DNA from: Hypomesus transpacificus
Taxonomy: Eukaryota; Chordata; Actinopteri; Osmeriformes; Osmeridae
DNA: 64,000 nt
Assembly: GCF_021917145.1 (NCBI RefSeq)
Contig: NC_061066.1
Span: 3,219,891-3,283,890, forward strand
Direction: 5' to 3'
The position numbers and the translations under genes were made by a program. The notes under the pieces were generated by a model. That model was given only the letters and a program-made list of their open reading frames with translations. It did not search any database and was not told the DNA's origin. This document shows, one piece after another, positions 27,005 to 37,793 of this stretch (position 1 is the stretch's first letter; each line of letters begins with the position of its first letter).

Positions 27005-28382
27005 GGACACCGAGGTTGTGTCCTCGGTATTTTTTTTCGTATTTCTGTTTTTTTTTTTTGCTTAAATCGTGGTATATAAACTCAAAATAAAGTACACGTG
27101 AAACTGACTGCAGGACGATGATCTTGGTCTCCCACAAACCGTAACGTGATTTTATACTTGAAGAGCCGAGTAGCTCAAGAGTTTGGACATATGTGCTGCG
27201 CGTCATCAACAAAACGTACTGTCGTTATGGTAACCACCAAACACAAGTCGGACGCTGATGTTACCGCCATAGACATACCGCTACTGTTAGTGAATAGCCT
27301 ATGTTAGTTACAGTCACTGGAAGAGGAGCGCAGCAAACTAAACATGTAGGTTAAGAGAAGTTTAAGTGGCAGATGACTGTGAGAAGAAAGATTAATTTTC
27401 ATGTGGAAATATTGTATTGCAGCAGCGTACTACTCAGATAAGGAAACATCAAATCAAAGTTTGGTTAACTCCGTCAGTACCGGTTGTCAATCAATTTCCA
27501 CCGGTTGAATCAACATTCATTTTGCGATTGATATGATATGTCATTGATGTGATTGATTGAAAATGAAATTCAGTGGCAATTGGGAAATATCAAACTGACT
27601 CGCTATCGCTCGGTCGATACGTTACAGCCTCAGTTTGATATTTCCCGGCATGACCGAACGGTCGAGGTTAGTAAGTAGTTTATTATATGGCAATTTTAGA
27701 TTATTTTCATTTTGTAAACGAAAATAAATGGTACCTTTAGGCTAATTGTAGCTAGCTCTTAAGTCTTCTCACGGTGTGTTTCATGTGTTGCCAAGCAACT
27801 CATTACTTTTGATAGAAAGCGGACAACATGGTTCTGCTAAAATGGCTTTAATTTCATCACAAAATAACGACACAAGTGATTCAAAGAGTCTGGTCTTCAT
27901 CCTCACTTTCGATGACAAAGCTTTTCAGCATCATCTGGATAGTAAAACTCAGCAGCTGACTCGTCGATATCGCTCATTTTGAAGCTGACGTCAGAGGGCA
28001 ATACGGATCCGTATTGACCGGCGAGGAGCGCAACACGCTGGGGTGACTACCCGTTATTCAATCAAAACGCTCGTACCGTCGTTGCCATATAACAATAATT
28101 TAAAAAAAATTGTGGTAACTTGCCCTTACTTCATGAGTCCCATAAAGGTCCTTCAAAAAGCCTCAGAATGCCCCATGTTTACCTCAAAATTTCAAAAGCT
28201 CCACACCGCCCCATACTCAAATGTCATAATGATGATGTTTTTGCTCCTTAAGACTCAATAAGAGAAAATGGCCATATTTAAATAATGTAATTTAAAAAAA
28301 TTCCGGAGGAGCATGCCCCCGAACCCGCCTAGAAGTTCTGACTCATGACCTCAGTATTTTTTGGGGCCTGCGTACGGCCCTG
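26984..28382. mobile_element. hAT-type DNA transposon (non-autonomous, 1399 bp)
   Basis: The ends are CAGGGCCGTA and its inverted complement TACGGCCCTG, a perfect 10-bp terminal inverted repeat. The flanks carry a perfect 8-bp target duplication CACCCAGC at 26976-26983 and 28383-28390, which is diagnostic for hAT elements. Inside I find no transposase-length frame, so it is a non-autonomous copy. It contains a perfect 17-bp inverted repeat (27582-27598 with 27630-27646). The element interrupts the end of the FAM111-like coding sequence. The intact TIRs and target duplication suggest a fairly recent insertion. Confidence 0.9.
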
Positions 28383-28390
28383 CACCCAGC

Positions 28391-29713
28391 ATCTCTGAAA
28401 ACTGGCAAATGTATACAGAAAATCAAGGGAGTTGAATAGTACCACAATATGGGAGGACATGTGACGATTAACGTAGTCTTCGCAAGCACAGAAAAAAGAA
28501 CACTACAAGCTAGGTTGTTTTTTTTGGTCTAGAAATGGGGCTCCTAAAAATGGCCTTGACGTTCTTCCTATTTTCCTCCTTCAAAGTTGCATGGCATTAT
28601 ACACTTTGGTAATATTGTGACCTCTGACCGACACTCGCAGGCATTTCCTAGTCGCACCTTACAAAGAACTAACTTATGGCCATGCAGGCATAAGAAAACA
28701 GCATAATGACAGTTTATTAATGATGCAAGCAACATAATTTATAGATAGGCATATTCCTCTCCTGGACATGACCAAGGGTTATGTTCTCATGAGCTTAATA
28801 TAGCCGGGTATAGATCAAACATTGTTTATTATATTCAGAGCATTCCACACAGTATATAAGTAATATATCATTAGTTGTAATCTTTAATTATTGTTAACTG
28901 ATCAGTGGTTAAAGACATACCTCTTCACATGGCAGAAAAACATTGTGGAGAACCATTAGGTTACTTTTATTTTACAGGAGTTTGCATAGCCACATGTATA
29001 TCAAATGTCTCTAATCAAACTGTTACATAATTGTGGAACTGCCCAACAGTTGGCATGTACTTTGGATCTATTATATAGATTCAAGTATACAGTATTCAAT
29101 ATTATACAACTTAATTGTTTGAGAATAAAGATCACACATGTACAATCTTGTTTTATTTTTTCCCCATCCACTTAAGGACGTAACATGTGTTTAAATATAC
29201 ATTATACATTGAATATAAATTAATTTAACATTAACTTAGTTAAATTACCGTTATTTATTTATAGCCATAGAAAATGACATTAGTGCAGAAGATGACAGAG
29301 CACAGGTTGTGAAAAAGCAGAGGCATTCCCCCTGTGAAAACAAGCTTGGACTCCATTGTGCCCCCCCCCCCCCTCCCCCAATGTAGAGTCTGACTCATGA
29401 TAATCATATATTTTGTTTGTTAATGCCTGCAATGCAGTGAAGAAGACTACATGACAACAATAATGTTTAATGTACCTGGCCCCTCTAGCAGTACAACTGT
29501 TCCTATCTTGGCCCCTCCAGTTGAAATTGTAGAACCCACCTGGCAAGATGGATCCTTAGATGAACAAAGACAAAAAGATAATCAATTCACCTCCTGCATA
29601 ATCTGTGGTTAAGTATGACATTATACAGAAATAACTATTTGACATGCAGCTGAAATGTTTCAATAATTAAAGTAATGATTAAATACACACCTGGAATTAT
29701 GAAGACCACACAC
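28391..29713. other. Former FAM111-like 3' end and AT-rich intergenic DNA
   Basis: The first 45 bp still read in the ancestral frame of the FAM111-like gene and end with TGA at 28433-28435. The rest is AT-rich with scattered AATAAA-like words, and a C-run lies at 29359-29374. It probably contains the old 3' UTR and, near 29.7 kb, the 3' UTR of the decayed b2m copy. No other gene is recognised. Confidence 0.5.
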
Positions 29714-30581
29714 CTACATATCTGGGTCTGTGTAGAAGAAGACATCTCAATGAATACAAATGTATCAGATTTCCATGTAGTCACTCATAAGCACATCCAG
29801 AGAGAGCTTGCCCCAGGTGTACGTCTTGGACTTCATCATGTGGGTGACCTTGCAGATGTACTCCTCAACACTCTGGGGTGTGAACGCCACACTTGGTCAG
29901 GAGGAACTTCCAGCCCTGCTCTAAAGCCAGATCTGTGACGGGCGTCAGGCATCACCACCCCGTTCTTTAGTAGATCGATGCTGATGTCTGAAGGGTGGAA
30001 GCCACTCACATGACCGATCAGAGCGTTCGGCTCCCCATACTTGCCAGGGTTGCGACCATACACCTTAACCAATGGGGAAGCTAAGAATAGGAAAAGACAC
30101 CCAAATATATTAGGGAGGGAAAAAACGATGACAAAATACTAACTTTCGATTTAATGTCATAATAACATTTGATAAATCGACAGACTTTTGTTTGCATTAA
30201 AAGCTTACATTCAGTGGCGATTTTAGACCCTTTTTAGGGGGTGCTCAAGCACCCCTAAATTTCATCTCAGCACCCCTAAAAATAATAATTAAAAAATAAA
30301 AATTATTATAGTTTATTATCATTTGATGCTGGTAGTTGAAAGGCTCATACTTAGTTTTTTCATTCAATAGTTTGCATAAGAATACATAAATGTATTAATT
30401 GTTATCCAGTGAAATTAGGGATTTACATTAGCAAGGGGTTTTAGCACTTTTGCAAGGCACTGTATTTATGTCACATTCTCATTGGGGGCTGAGCACCCCT
30501 AAAGGTCTGATCCTAAAATCGCCCCTGCTTACATTCCTTGGCGAAGCCGGCTCCCACGACGCACAAGAAAACACAGAGCAT
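29714..30581 (-). pseudogene. b2m (pseudogene): Decayed tandem copy of beta-2-microglobulin
   Basis: Three exon-like pieces mirror the intact copy: 30581-30533 (signal peptide ending GAGFAKE), 30080 to about 29812 (immunoglobulin C1 domain) and a short last exon ending at the TAG at 29714 (DPDM). The domain exon starts normally (VKVYGRNPGKYGEPNALI). The first disulfide cysteine has become glycine (LIGHVSG), and the frame shifts near 29936 and again near 29866-29872; the remainder in another frame still reads EEYICKVTHMMKS. The exon-2 donor is GC in place of GT. It therefore cannot encode a normal light chain for MHC class I. It arose by local duplication of the gene at 32.0-33.2 kb. A hAT MITE lies in intron 1, directly on the splice donor. 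Assembly error is a lesser possibility, because three independent kinds of damage are present. Confidence 0.85.
30212..30527. mobile_element. hAT-type MITE (316 bp) in intron 1 of the decayed b2m copy
   Basis: The ends are CAGTGGCGATTTTAG and, inverted, CAGGGGCGATTTTAG, so 14 of 15 bp match. An 8-bp target duplication CTTACATT flanks it at 30204-30211 and 30528-30535. The interior is AT-rich and carries copies of the phrase AGCACCCCTAAA near both ends. It has no coding capacity. Confidence 0.9.
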
Positions 30582-30699
30582 AACAATTCTTCATCGTTCT
30601 AGAAGTCCAAAAGTTTTCAAAAAGTGTGGATAAACAATGTTTTGACGACAAACAAATAACAAACCGACGTCGCAAAATATGAGTTGGTTGAAATCGAAA

Positions 30700-30760
30700 G
30701 AACAGATGTACAACACCTCCCCATAAAAATGATAGCCAATGAAAATTGCTGGCTATGCAG
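30700..30760 (-). promoter_or_regulatory. Relic promoter of the decayed b2m copy
   Basis: On the minus strand a CATTGGCTATC box (30732-30742) is followed by TTTTTATGGGGAGG. This parallels the GATTGGCTAC and GGGGCGGAG pair upstream of the intact b2m gene, so promoter sequence was duplicated with the gene. Confidence 0.4.
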
Positions 30761-31999
30761 GACTGTGCTTAACATGTTTCTACGCAGGATTCCTTTCTGG
30801 CACAGAGACACCTACGGACACCTACGTCCTTTACATTCCACATTTGTTTTCAAAAGCAAAAACGTTTGATTAACGAATATTGATTAATACAGCCTATGTA
30901 AAGTATGTATAAAAATCAAATCAAAGTTAATCTGGTCCGATTAGGCTAAATTTGAATTCTCCTCGTCCATTTTGTTCTTAGAGGATCTGCAAGGAATGGA
31001 GAAAATGCTCAAATCCAGGTTTGCACAGCTGATTGTGGCATATCTAGAAGAACTCAGAATATGTAATTGCTGCTAAAGTACCTCTTGGCAGTACTTCACA
31101 TAATAAAGACACTTGAAACAGATATTTGCTAATATTTATAAAAACATGTTTTCATAATGGAAGGGGTGTAGAATGATGGCAGTTATTAGCATTTTAAAAA
31201 GTGGATATGTGGAAAGGGGATGGTGTTTGAAAATCTTCAGAATGCCTACACACACACACAAATACGATATAAATTGAAGTTGGAACATAACTGAGTAACT
31301 CATTACAACATCAGCTCCTACCGTTATTTGATTATACACGATATATACTTTAGTTCAGAAAATAAGGTTCCTCTACAAAATTATGTGAATCATAACACCA
31401 CCATTGTTTGAGAGGTTTATTCAGTAGAAAACACAAAGTATGTCATGTCTTAAGACAACAGCTATAAATGGGATCCTACAGTGATCAAATACACCTGGTC
31501 ATTACTCTACTATGACAAAATTAATCTCTTCAGGTTACAAAAACACGAAAAGAAAATATTTATATATACAGATTTTTAATTGCTCTCAGTGATCTGTTTA
31601 ATGTGATATCTGGTAATTTACATTGAGTGTTTGCAGATATTACTTAATGATAAAATGGAAATTATACTAGAACACCCCAAAACATACAAGAAATCCCCCT
31701 TTAAACCCTTCATAGAACTCTCATTTTATTGGAAGTACTGAATATCCTTGAAAAACAGAGACAGAAAACTAGAATGAAAGCTCATGTTGAATAGTGGACT
31801 AAAGTCATTTCAGTTCCGGTTTAAGTAATGTGGATTATGTTGCCCCCAATTGTGCTGAAAAATAACCCTGAGGGAAAAAAGATACATACGGTATTTTATG
31901 TATATTCATGCACCAAATTAAATGTTATATTTTATACAAAGTGTACAAACAACAAAGTGGAAAACATACCTGGAAGTCCCGCCAGTTGGCTCCACCCAG

Positions 32000-33241
32000 T
32001 TACATATCTGGCTCTGAAAAACAAGAATATGCACTTTTATTTTTGAAAATATAGGCTACGCAAGGTCAGTAACATGCTCATGCATGTAATATAATTGTAA
32101 AAATCCAAGTAACACAAGTATACCAAAAAATATAACTATTTTCAGTAATAATTACATATTTCCATATAAACACGGCTAAGGTAAATTAGTGATTTTAACG
32201 TCATACTACGTCATACTATGAGATTACTGTTTTAACGTCAGACTATGAGATTACTGTCATCTAAAATTACTTACCCCACATATAGTCTTGTTCCTTGGTC
32301 AGGTGGCGCACTTTGCAGATGAACTTGTCCTCCTCTTGAGGTGTGAAGTCCACACTCTTGGTCAGGTGGAACTTCCATCCCTTCTCGAAGGCCAGGTCAG
32401 TCTGCTTGGCATTAGGGATCTCCACCCCATTCCTCATGAGCTGGATGCTGATGTCAGGAGGGTGGAAGCCACTCACGTGACAGATCAGAGTGTTTGGTGT
32501 CCCATATTTGCCAGGGTTGTGGCCATACACCTGAACCTTTGGTGGAGCTGAGGAAAGAGGAAAGAGAGAAAGATTATTATTTGACGGATGTTACTTTTCT
32601 TCGCAGTAACACAGAGCGAGACACCATTTTAAGATGGCGCGCCGCGCGATCATTGCAACGACCAATTCTATGAAATCGAAAGTTAAACTGAAAGGGGAAT
32701 TCCAAGCAGCCAATGCAAAAAGAAAGACATTGCATGATGTTAATAAACATAAAAAAACATATAATGAGTTTTGAGTGGCTAAAGTAAAACAACATTTTGT
32801 CTGGGCTATATAGAAGTGGCCATATGCACTCAATTCGATAGGCTATTAGATCAACATAGTTTATATTGTTAGTGATTTCTAACAATATAAATGTATTTAT
32901 ATTGCTCAACAAACGTTAATACTTTTTTATATAAACTATTAATATAATCATGACTATAGTTATAGCTACTTGTCGACATTAAAATCATTTCCGTGATAGT
33001 TGGTTTAGTCGTATGCATCGTTGTAATATTCATTATCATTATCAAATGTACGCTGCTGTAAAGCACTTCATTATATTTTAAAATATACAATACCATAGTT
33101 AATTGCAATTTAAACTAGGCTAAACAAGGCTAAGTTTACCAAAAAGCCTACATTGAAGTCTAACACAAATTACTTACATTCTTTGGACTCCACGGTGGAG
33201 AAAATGAGAAAGATGACCGCGAAAGAAAAAGCCGCCTTCAT
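32000..33241 (-). CDS. b2m: Beta-2-microglobulin
   Basis: Three exons (33241-33178, 32547-32275, 32013-32000) encode 116 residues (human 119). A signal peptide of about 19 residues (MKAAFSFAVIFLIFSTVES) precedes a single immunoglobulin C1 domain. Both disulfide cysteines are present (LICHVSG and FICKVRH), as are the conserved PPKVQVYGHNPGKYG start and the WKFHLTKS strand. The last exon adds only EPDM after the tryptophan, the normal ending. The protein is the secreted light chain of MHC class I and is needed for its folding and surface display. The exon layout (signal, domain, four-residue tail) is the typical b2m layout. A damaged tandem copy lies 1.4 kb downstream. The tmbim4 gene starts 966 bp away in the opposite direction. 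Confidence 0.97.
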
Positions 33242-33309
33242 TTTTGGTCGAATGTGTTCAATTGTTTGATCAGCTTATTAAGACAACTGTCAGTATGTAT
33301 GTTCCAACA

Positions 33310-33400
33310 ATAAATAAAGTGAAACCAACGGAGGACCGAATAAAGTACACAATGTAACTCCGCCCCTTCACCTTTTTAGTAGCCAATCAAAAACTGTTGT
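33310..33400 (-). promoter_or_regulatory. b2m promoter elements: inverted CCAAT/Y-box, GC box, ISRE-like site
   Basis: Read on the minus strand, TTGATTGGCTAC (around 33380-33393) resembles the Y box of MHC class I and b2m promoters, and GGGGCGGAG (about 33357-33366) is a GC box. Closer to the gene, GGTTTCACTTTAT (about 33314-33327) resembles the interferon-stimulated response element of class I genes. S and X boxes were not identified. Confidence 0.45.
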
Positions 33401-34206
33401 TAAGTAGAAAGCATTTGTACAGGTTGATGATACAGGAGGATAAATATGCTTTGGAAAATCCCTAGACTTCCTCAGGTGATGAACAGACACAAACTGTGCA
33501 TGGCAATAATCAAAAATTTAGGTTAGGCTACAGTTTCACTTTTTTAAATTGCAGAACATTTCATAATACAAATTACTAGGATTAGGCCAGAACAGGGTCA
33601 ATGTGACGCAACATAGGCCTATTGAATTTCTACAAGAAAGTGAACTAATTTTAATAGCTTTATTGTTACCATTTGAATATAGCCATTCAATTGACAGGCA
33701 AGAGATGACATGCCACTAGCATAATATTAAGTGGAATTTTTATTTTCAGTTGACAAAGGGAATTGTGTGTAGCCTGTAACTGAATAAACGCCTGAAAATC
33801 CATGGATGAGGAATATGACATAATTTGGAAACATAAATAGCCGACGAGTTTATAATAGCCTATAGCCTCATGCTTGAGACAGCGCTATCTAGCAAGACCA
33901 ATATTCCAAATGTATTTGATGTGACTCGTCCACTTTATATGTATGCTATTGTAGAAGAATGAATAACATTAAATACAAATCCTTCATAACATATACAGAC
34001 ATGCTAAATGAAAGACACTGTTGATCACGCTTTCGTTGACGTTGGCGCTCCTGAACACCCCCCTAAACGAATCACTAACGCAGCGACGGAAAAGCCTACT
34101 CGCTTTACAGACGTTTGCGGAAACAGACTTGCAAGGCCCAAAACAGATATCATTAAACTAAAGTCTCCATCATCTAGATTATATTCCTTATTGTTGCGAG
34201 TACAAG
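33401..34206. other. b2m-tmbim4 head-to-head intergenic region, remainder
   Basis: This AT-rich DNA lies between the b2m promoter motifs and the tmbim4 start. The final 150 bp are probably the tmbim4 5' UTR and promoter. I see no gene or clear repeat. Confidence 0.45.
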
Positions 34207-35973
34207 ATGACGACTGAAAAATACCCCAGATCTTCAATTGAAGACGATTTCAACTATGGCACAAACGTTGCAACCGCAAGTGTGCAAATCCGAATGGGTA
34301 AACAGGAGTATTTTTTATTTTGGCTAACACGTTAGCACTAGCTAGCTACCTAGATAGCTGGGTACGTAGTTGCTAGCCTAGCATTATGTAGCAATGTTAA
34401 CACAATCTGGATTGTAGAATGAATAGAAACACAAGTCATATCATTTCTTTCCTGTGTTTTGGAAACATACTTACCAAATAATGTTGGTTAAGTCAGTACC
34501 TCTATCTGTCATGGCATACAGACGTTTGCTGTGACAGTGATGGCCTAGATCTGCCTACACCATATTAGCCTCCTAAACTCATAATTGTTTATTTGAATTT
34601 GTACAGATTTTTTGCGCAAGGTGTACAGCATCCTGTCTCTGCAGATCATTCTGACCACTGCAACATCTGCCCTCTTTATGTTCTGTGACACCATCAAGGA
34701 TTTTGTCCATGCAAGGTAAGCTTTTACTAGACACAGAATCATACAGAAACTGAATAGGAAACGGTTGGCAAACATGTACGGTTTAGAGTTGTTGCCTATT
34801 TGTGTAATTCATTTACATGGACTTTGCCCTCTCAGTCCCGCGGTGGTGTTGGTATCAGCAATCGGCTCTCTAGTTCTGCTCGTGGCCTTGGCGGTGTACC
34901 GACACAAGCACCCAGTCAACCTTTACCTGTTATTCACATTTGTAAGTGTATTTTCAAGATTAAATCCAATGCCGTATTAGCCACACATTACTCCATCTTA
35001 TTCTTAAAGTGATAACGTGCATGCTATACTGAAAGCAAAAGTTTAAACAAGGTTTCTTTTTTAGACCCTGTTGGAAGCAATCTCTGTTGCAACGGCTGGT
35101 GAGTTCTTTTTGAATCTGTAAACAGAACACATTGCCACCACATTCCTAAATCTGTCTGCCAATTAAGTCATATGACTGGAGTCAGAACTTGATGCCCCTC
35201 TTGATTGAATCCTCTCTTTGTGAACACTGGTAACCTAATGAATTGCTGATGGAATATGTACTTTTCCCCTACAGTGACCTTCTATGAGTATGCCATAGTG
35301 CTTCAGGCCTTCTTCCTCACCACGGCTGTATTCCTGGGACTGACTGCATACACCTTCCAGTCTAAGAGGGACTTCAGCAAACTGGGAGCTGGGTATGGTT
35401 CCTCTCTAACTAGATAGACCTGTTAAGAAGTTGCAACTAACCATATTAACATCCTATGGGAAAACCATGACCTGGTAACATATATGTAGACCGTTACTTT
35501 CTTTCTGAGATTTTCTAAGGGTGAACCAAACATTTTGTTTCAGATTGTTTGCCTGCCTGTGGATTCTGATCATTGCGAGTTTTATGAGGGTGAGTTCATC
35601 CCCCTTTACCATGTCTTTGAAACTTTTTGAACATTGTCCTTACTCCGGGTCAAGGTCAAGGTAATGGCCTGTTGTGAACCAGCCTGATTGATCATGAGTT
35701 AACGTAGGACTTGTCTTCTCTCTAACCGTCACTGGATCTGACCCACTCCTCTCCCTCCGTCGTCAGCTCTTCTTCAACAACGACACCACGGAGCTGGTGT
35801 TTGCCGGTGCCGGGGCTCTGCTGTTCTGCGGCTTCATCATCTATGACACCCATCTCCTGATGCACCAGCTGTCCCCCGAGGAGCACATCCTAGCCTCCAT
35901 CAACCTCTACTTGGACATCGTCAACCTCTTCCTGCACATCCTGCGGATCCTGGACTCCATGAAGAAGAACTGA
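34207..35973 (+). CDS. tmbim4: Transmembrane BAX inhibitor motif protein 4 (Golgi anti-apoptotic protein)
   Basis: Seven exons (34207-34297, 34607-34715, 34836-34941, 35065-35098, 35275-35392, 35544-35589, 35767-35973) close in frame to 236 residues; human TMBIM4 has 238. The N-terminus [17 protein letters not shown] and [12 protein letters not shown] are near-identical to the human protein. Seven hydrophobic segments follow, with the family signatures [32 protein letters not shown] and [24 protein letters not shown]. The last stretch carries the paired acidic residues of the BI-1 calcium-leak fold, and the tail is basic (DSMKKN). It is a Golgi/ER membrane protein that lowers luminal calcium and protects from apoptosis. 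Synteny with irak3 and helb agrees with human 12q14.3. A candidate poly(A) signal ATTAAA is at 36712-36717. Confidence 0.97.
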
Positions 35974-36864
35974 GGCTGCACAGCGCCCTCTGCTGGTGTG
36001 AGGGAGTTATTACAAGGGAATCTGTCAGATATGCCCTTGATGAATGCTGTAGAACAGGTGATTGTCAGTCATTTTGATCCATGTTTAACCCTATAATACA
36101 TTAACACCAGGCTGTTTTCAATCATGGGATTGTGGAAATGAAATAGTACTTACTTTTTTTCCCTGTTTTATTATTTTGAATGTGATATATTGTTTAATGT
36201 TGGTAACTGGAGATGAACTATATTAATCTAATCACATCACAGTTCTTCAACCTTAGCTTGACTCTTGTCATGCTGGTATTTTTCTGAATGATTTTAAACA
36301 CAAAAGTCTGTCAGGCACAATATGTTTAGGAGATGTTGACGAGTAATGAGTATTCCAGGTCATAAATAGTACCAGTCCACAGGGAAAACGTGTGAGGTAC
36401 TATTACAATTATTTTGAATATAACAACAGAGCATCATTTGGGACCAAATAATGTTATAAGAAGATTGTTGTAAAGATATTTAAGTGTTTACTGTGTATAG
36501 TAACAAGAGTTTATAGCCGGAAGGAATCTCAAGGATTAAATGAGAGTTGTTTATGTTGAGATACAGCTTCATGTAAATAATTTACAAAGGGATTTTTCTT
36601 GTTTCTGTTTCATGTCTCTGATTAATTTATTAACAAGACCGCAAGTGCAATACAGTTGTAATGTGAATCAATCATTCAATGTCAATCATTAACATGTTTG
36701 CTGTTGATTAAATTAAAGTTAAATGTAATGAGTTGCATTATTATGTATGTATCCTTTATATAAAAGTAGGATACCCACTTTTTAATGGCCAAACTTAGTT
36801 ATGATGTACAGGTAGTGATTGCATATGAACCACTGACCAACTAGCTCATGATCCATGTATATGT
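35974..36864. other. tmbim4 3' UTR, tail to tail with the VHL-like gene
   Basis: The sequence is AT-rich, with ATTAAA at 36712-36717 as the best poly(A) signal for tmbim4. The last 100 bp should be the 3' UTR of the minus-strand VHL-like gene. No other feature is seen. Confidence 0.5.
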
Positions 36865-37793
36865 TCATCTTTCTGATGTTCTGGTGGAATGAAGCAGTCT
36901 GAGATCATTGACTATATCTGGATGTCTTTGGAGCTCCTGTTTCAATGCTGCAGGAATGTCCAGTCGATGGTAGTGTTCAAATCTCACCAGGCTTCTGATC
37001 AACATCAAGCAGGAATCTAGAAGAGAGTAAACTAGGACAGAACAAACGAAACAATACATTTAGAATTCCTGGATGTCACGTGAGCAGGTTTTTGAAAATG
37101 AAAGTATGGGATGACAAATATGAGGCTGTGTGTGTGTTTTATCAAGACTAGGGGGTTTCCACAGCATTACATACTTCATTTGCTAGGATGGAATAACAAT
37201 TATGTCTGGTAAGTGGAAAATTGTTCATCCATCCTCGATGACCTTATCTGTGGAAATATATTAGCAACTATACCCATGTTGTGAGGTTGATGATCTCACC
37301 TGGGTTGTTTATGATCACGCTTAGATAAGCAGGGTCGCCATCTTCATCATATTCTGTGGGAATTGGCATGTGAACCTCTTTTAAATTCGTCAAAAGTTTT
37401 GCACCATTGCGAGTGTCCCTGAAAACCCAAGGATGTGCTGTCGATGACAAACGAAACAACTCTTAAAGGCTAACATACCTGACGATTTATAGGCTAATAA
37501 ACTATAAGCTTTGTGATAGAAAGACGTGTTAAAAAGTTTGAACTCAAGAACAATCCAATTCAAACACAGATTTTTATAAGTGAACACAGACTAGGCTACT
37601 CACTGAGAAAAGTGTCCATCCTTAATAACGCACCCGGTCGTATGTCTCCATACGACACTGGAACCCCATCAAAGTCCAGCCACCAGGCTCTGGCATCATT
37701 GCGTGATTTATTGATGAATCCAACAAAGGTTGGAATATCAGAATTCAGAGATTTTAACTCGAATTCATTTTGGTTAACTTCCTGCTCTGCCAT
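36865..37793 (-). CDS. Von Hippel-Lindau-like protein
   Basis: Three exons (37793-37604, 37437-37300, 37031-36865) close in frame to 164 residues, with the intron positions of VHL. The beta domain reads VGFINKSRNDARAWWLDFDG, then PWVFRD, LLTNLKEVHMP and VIINNPVYSL; the alpha domain reads CLMLIRSLVRFEHYHRLDIP and LKQELQRHPDIVNDL. VHL proteins are substrate receptors of a Cullin 2-Elongin B/C ligase that binds prolyl-hydroxylated HIF-alpha. The Elongin C-binding helix is recognisable (LMLIRSLV, where human has LQVVRSLV). In the hydroxyproline pocket Trp88, Tyr98, His115 and Trp117 are kept, whereas Asn90 is Asp, Gln96 is Val, Pro99 is Gly, His110 is Asp and Ser111 is Thr (human numbering). It lacks the long acidic N-terminus of human VHL. 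This looks like the fish VHL-like paralogue, not canonical vhl. Confidence 0.9.
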
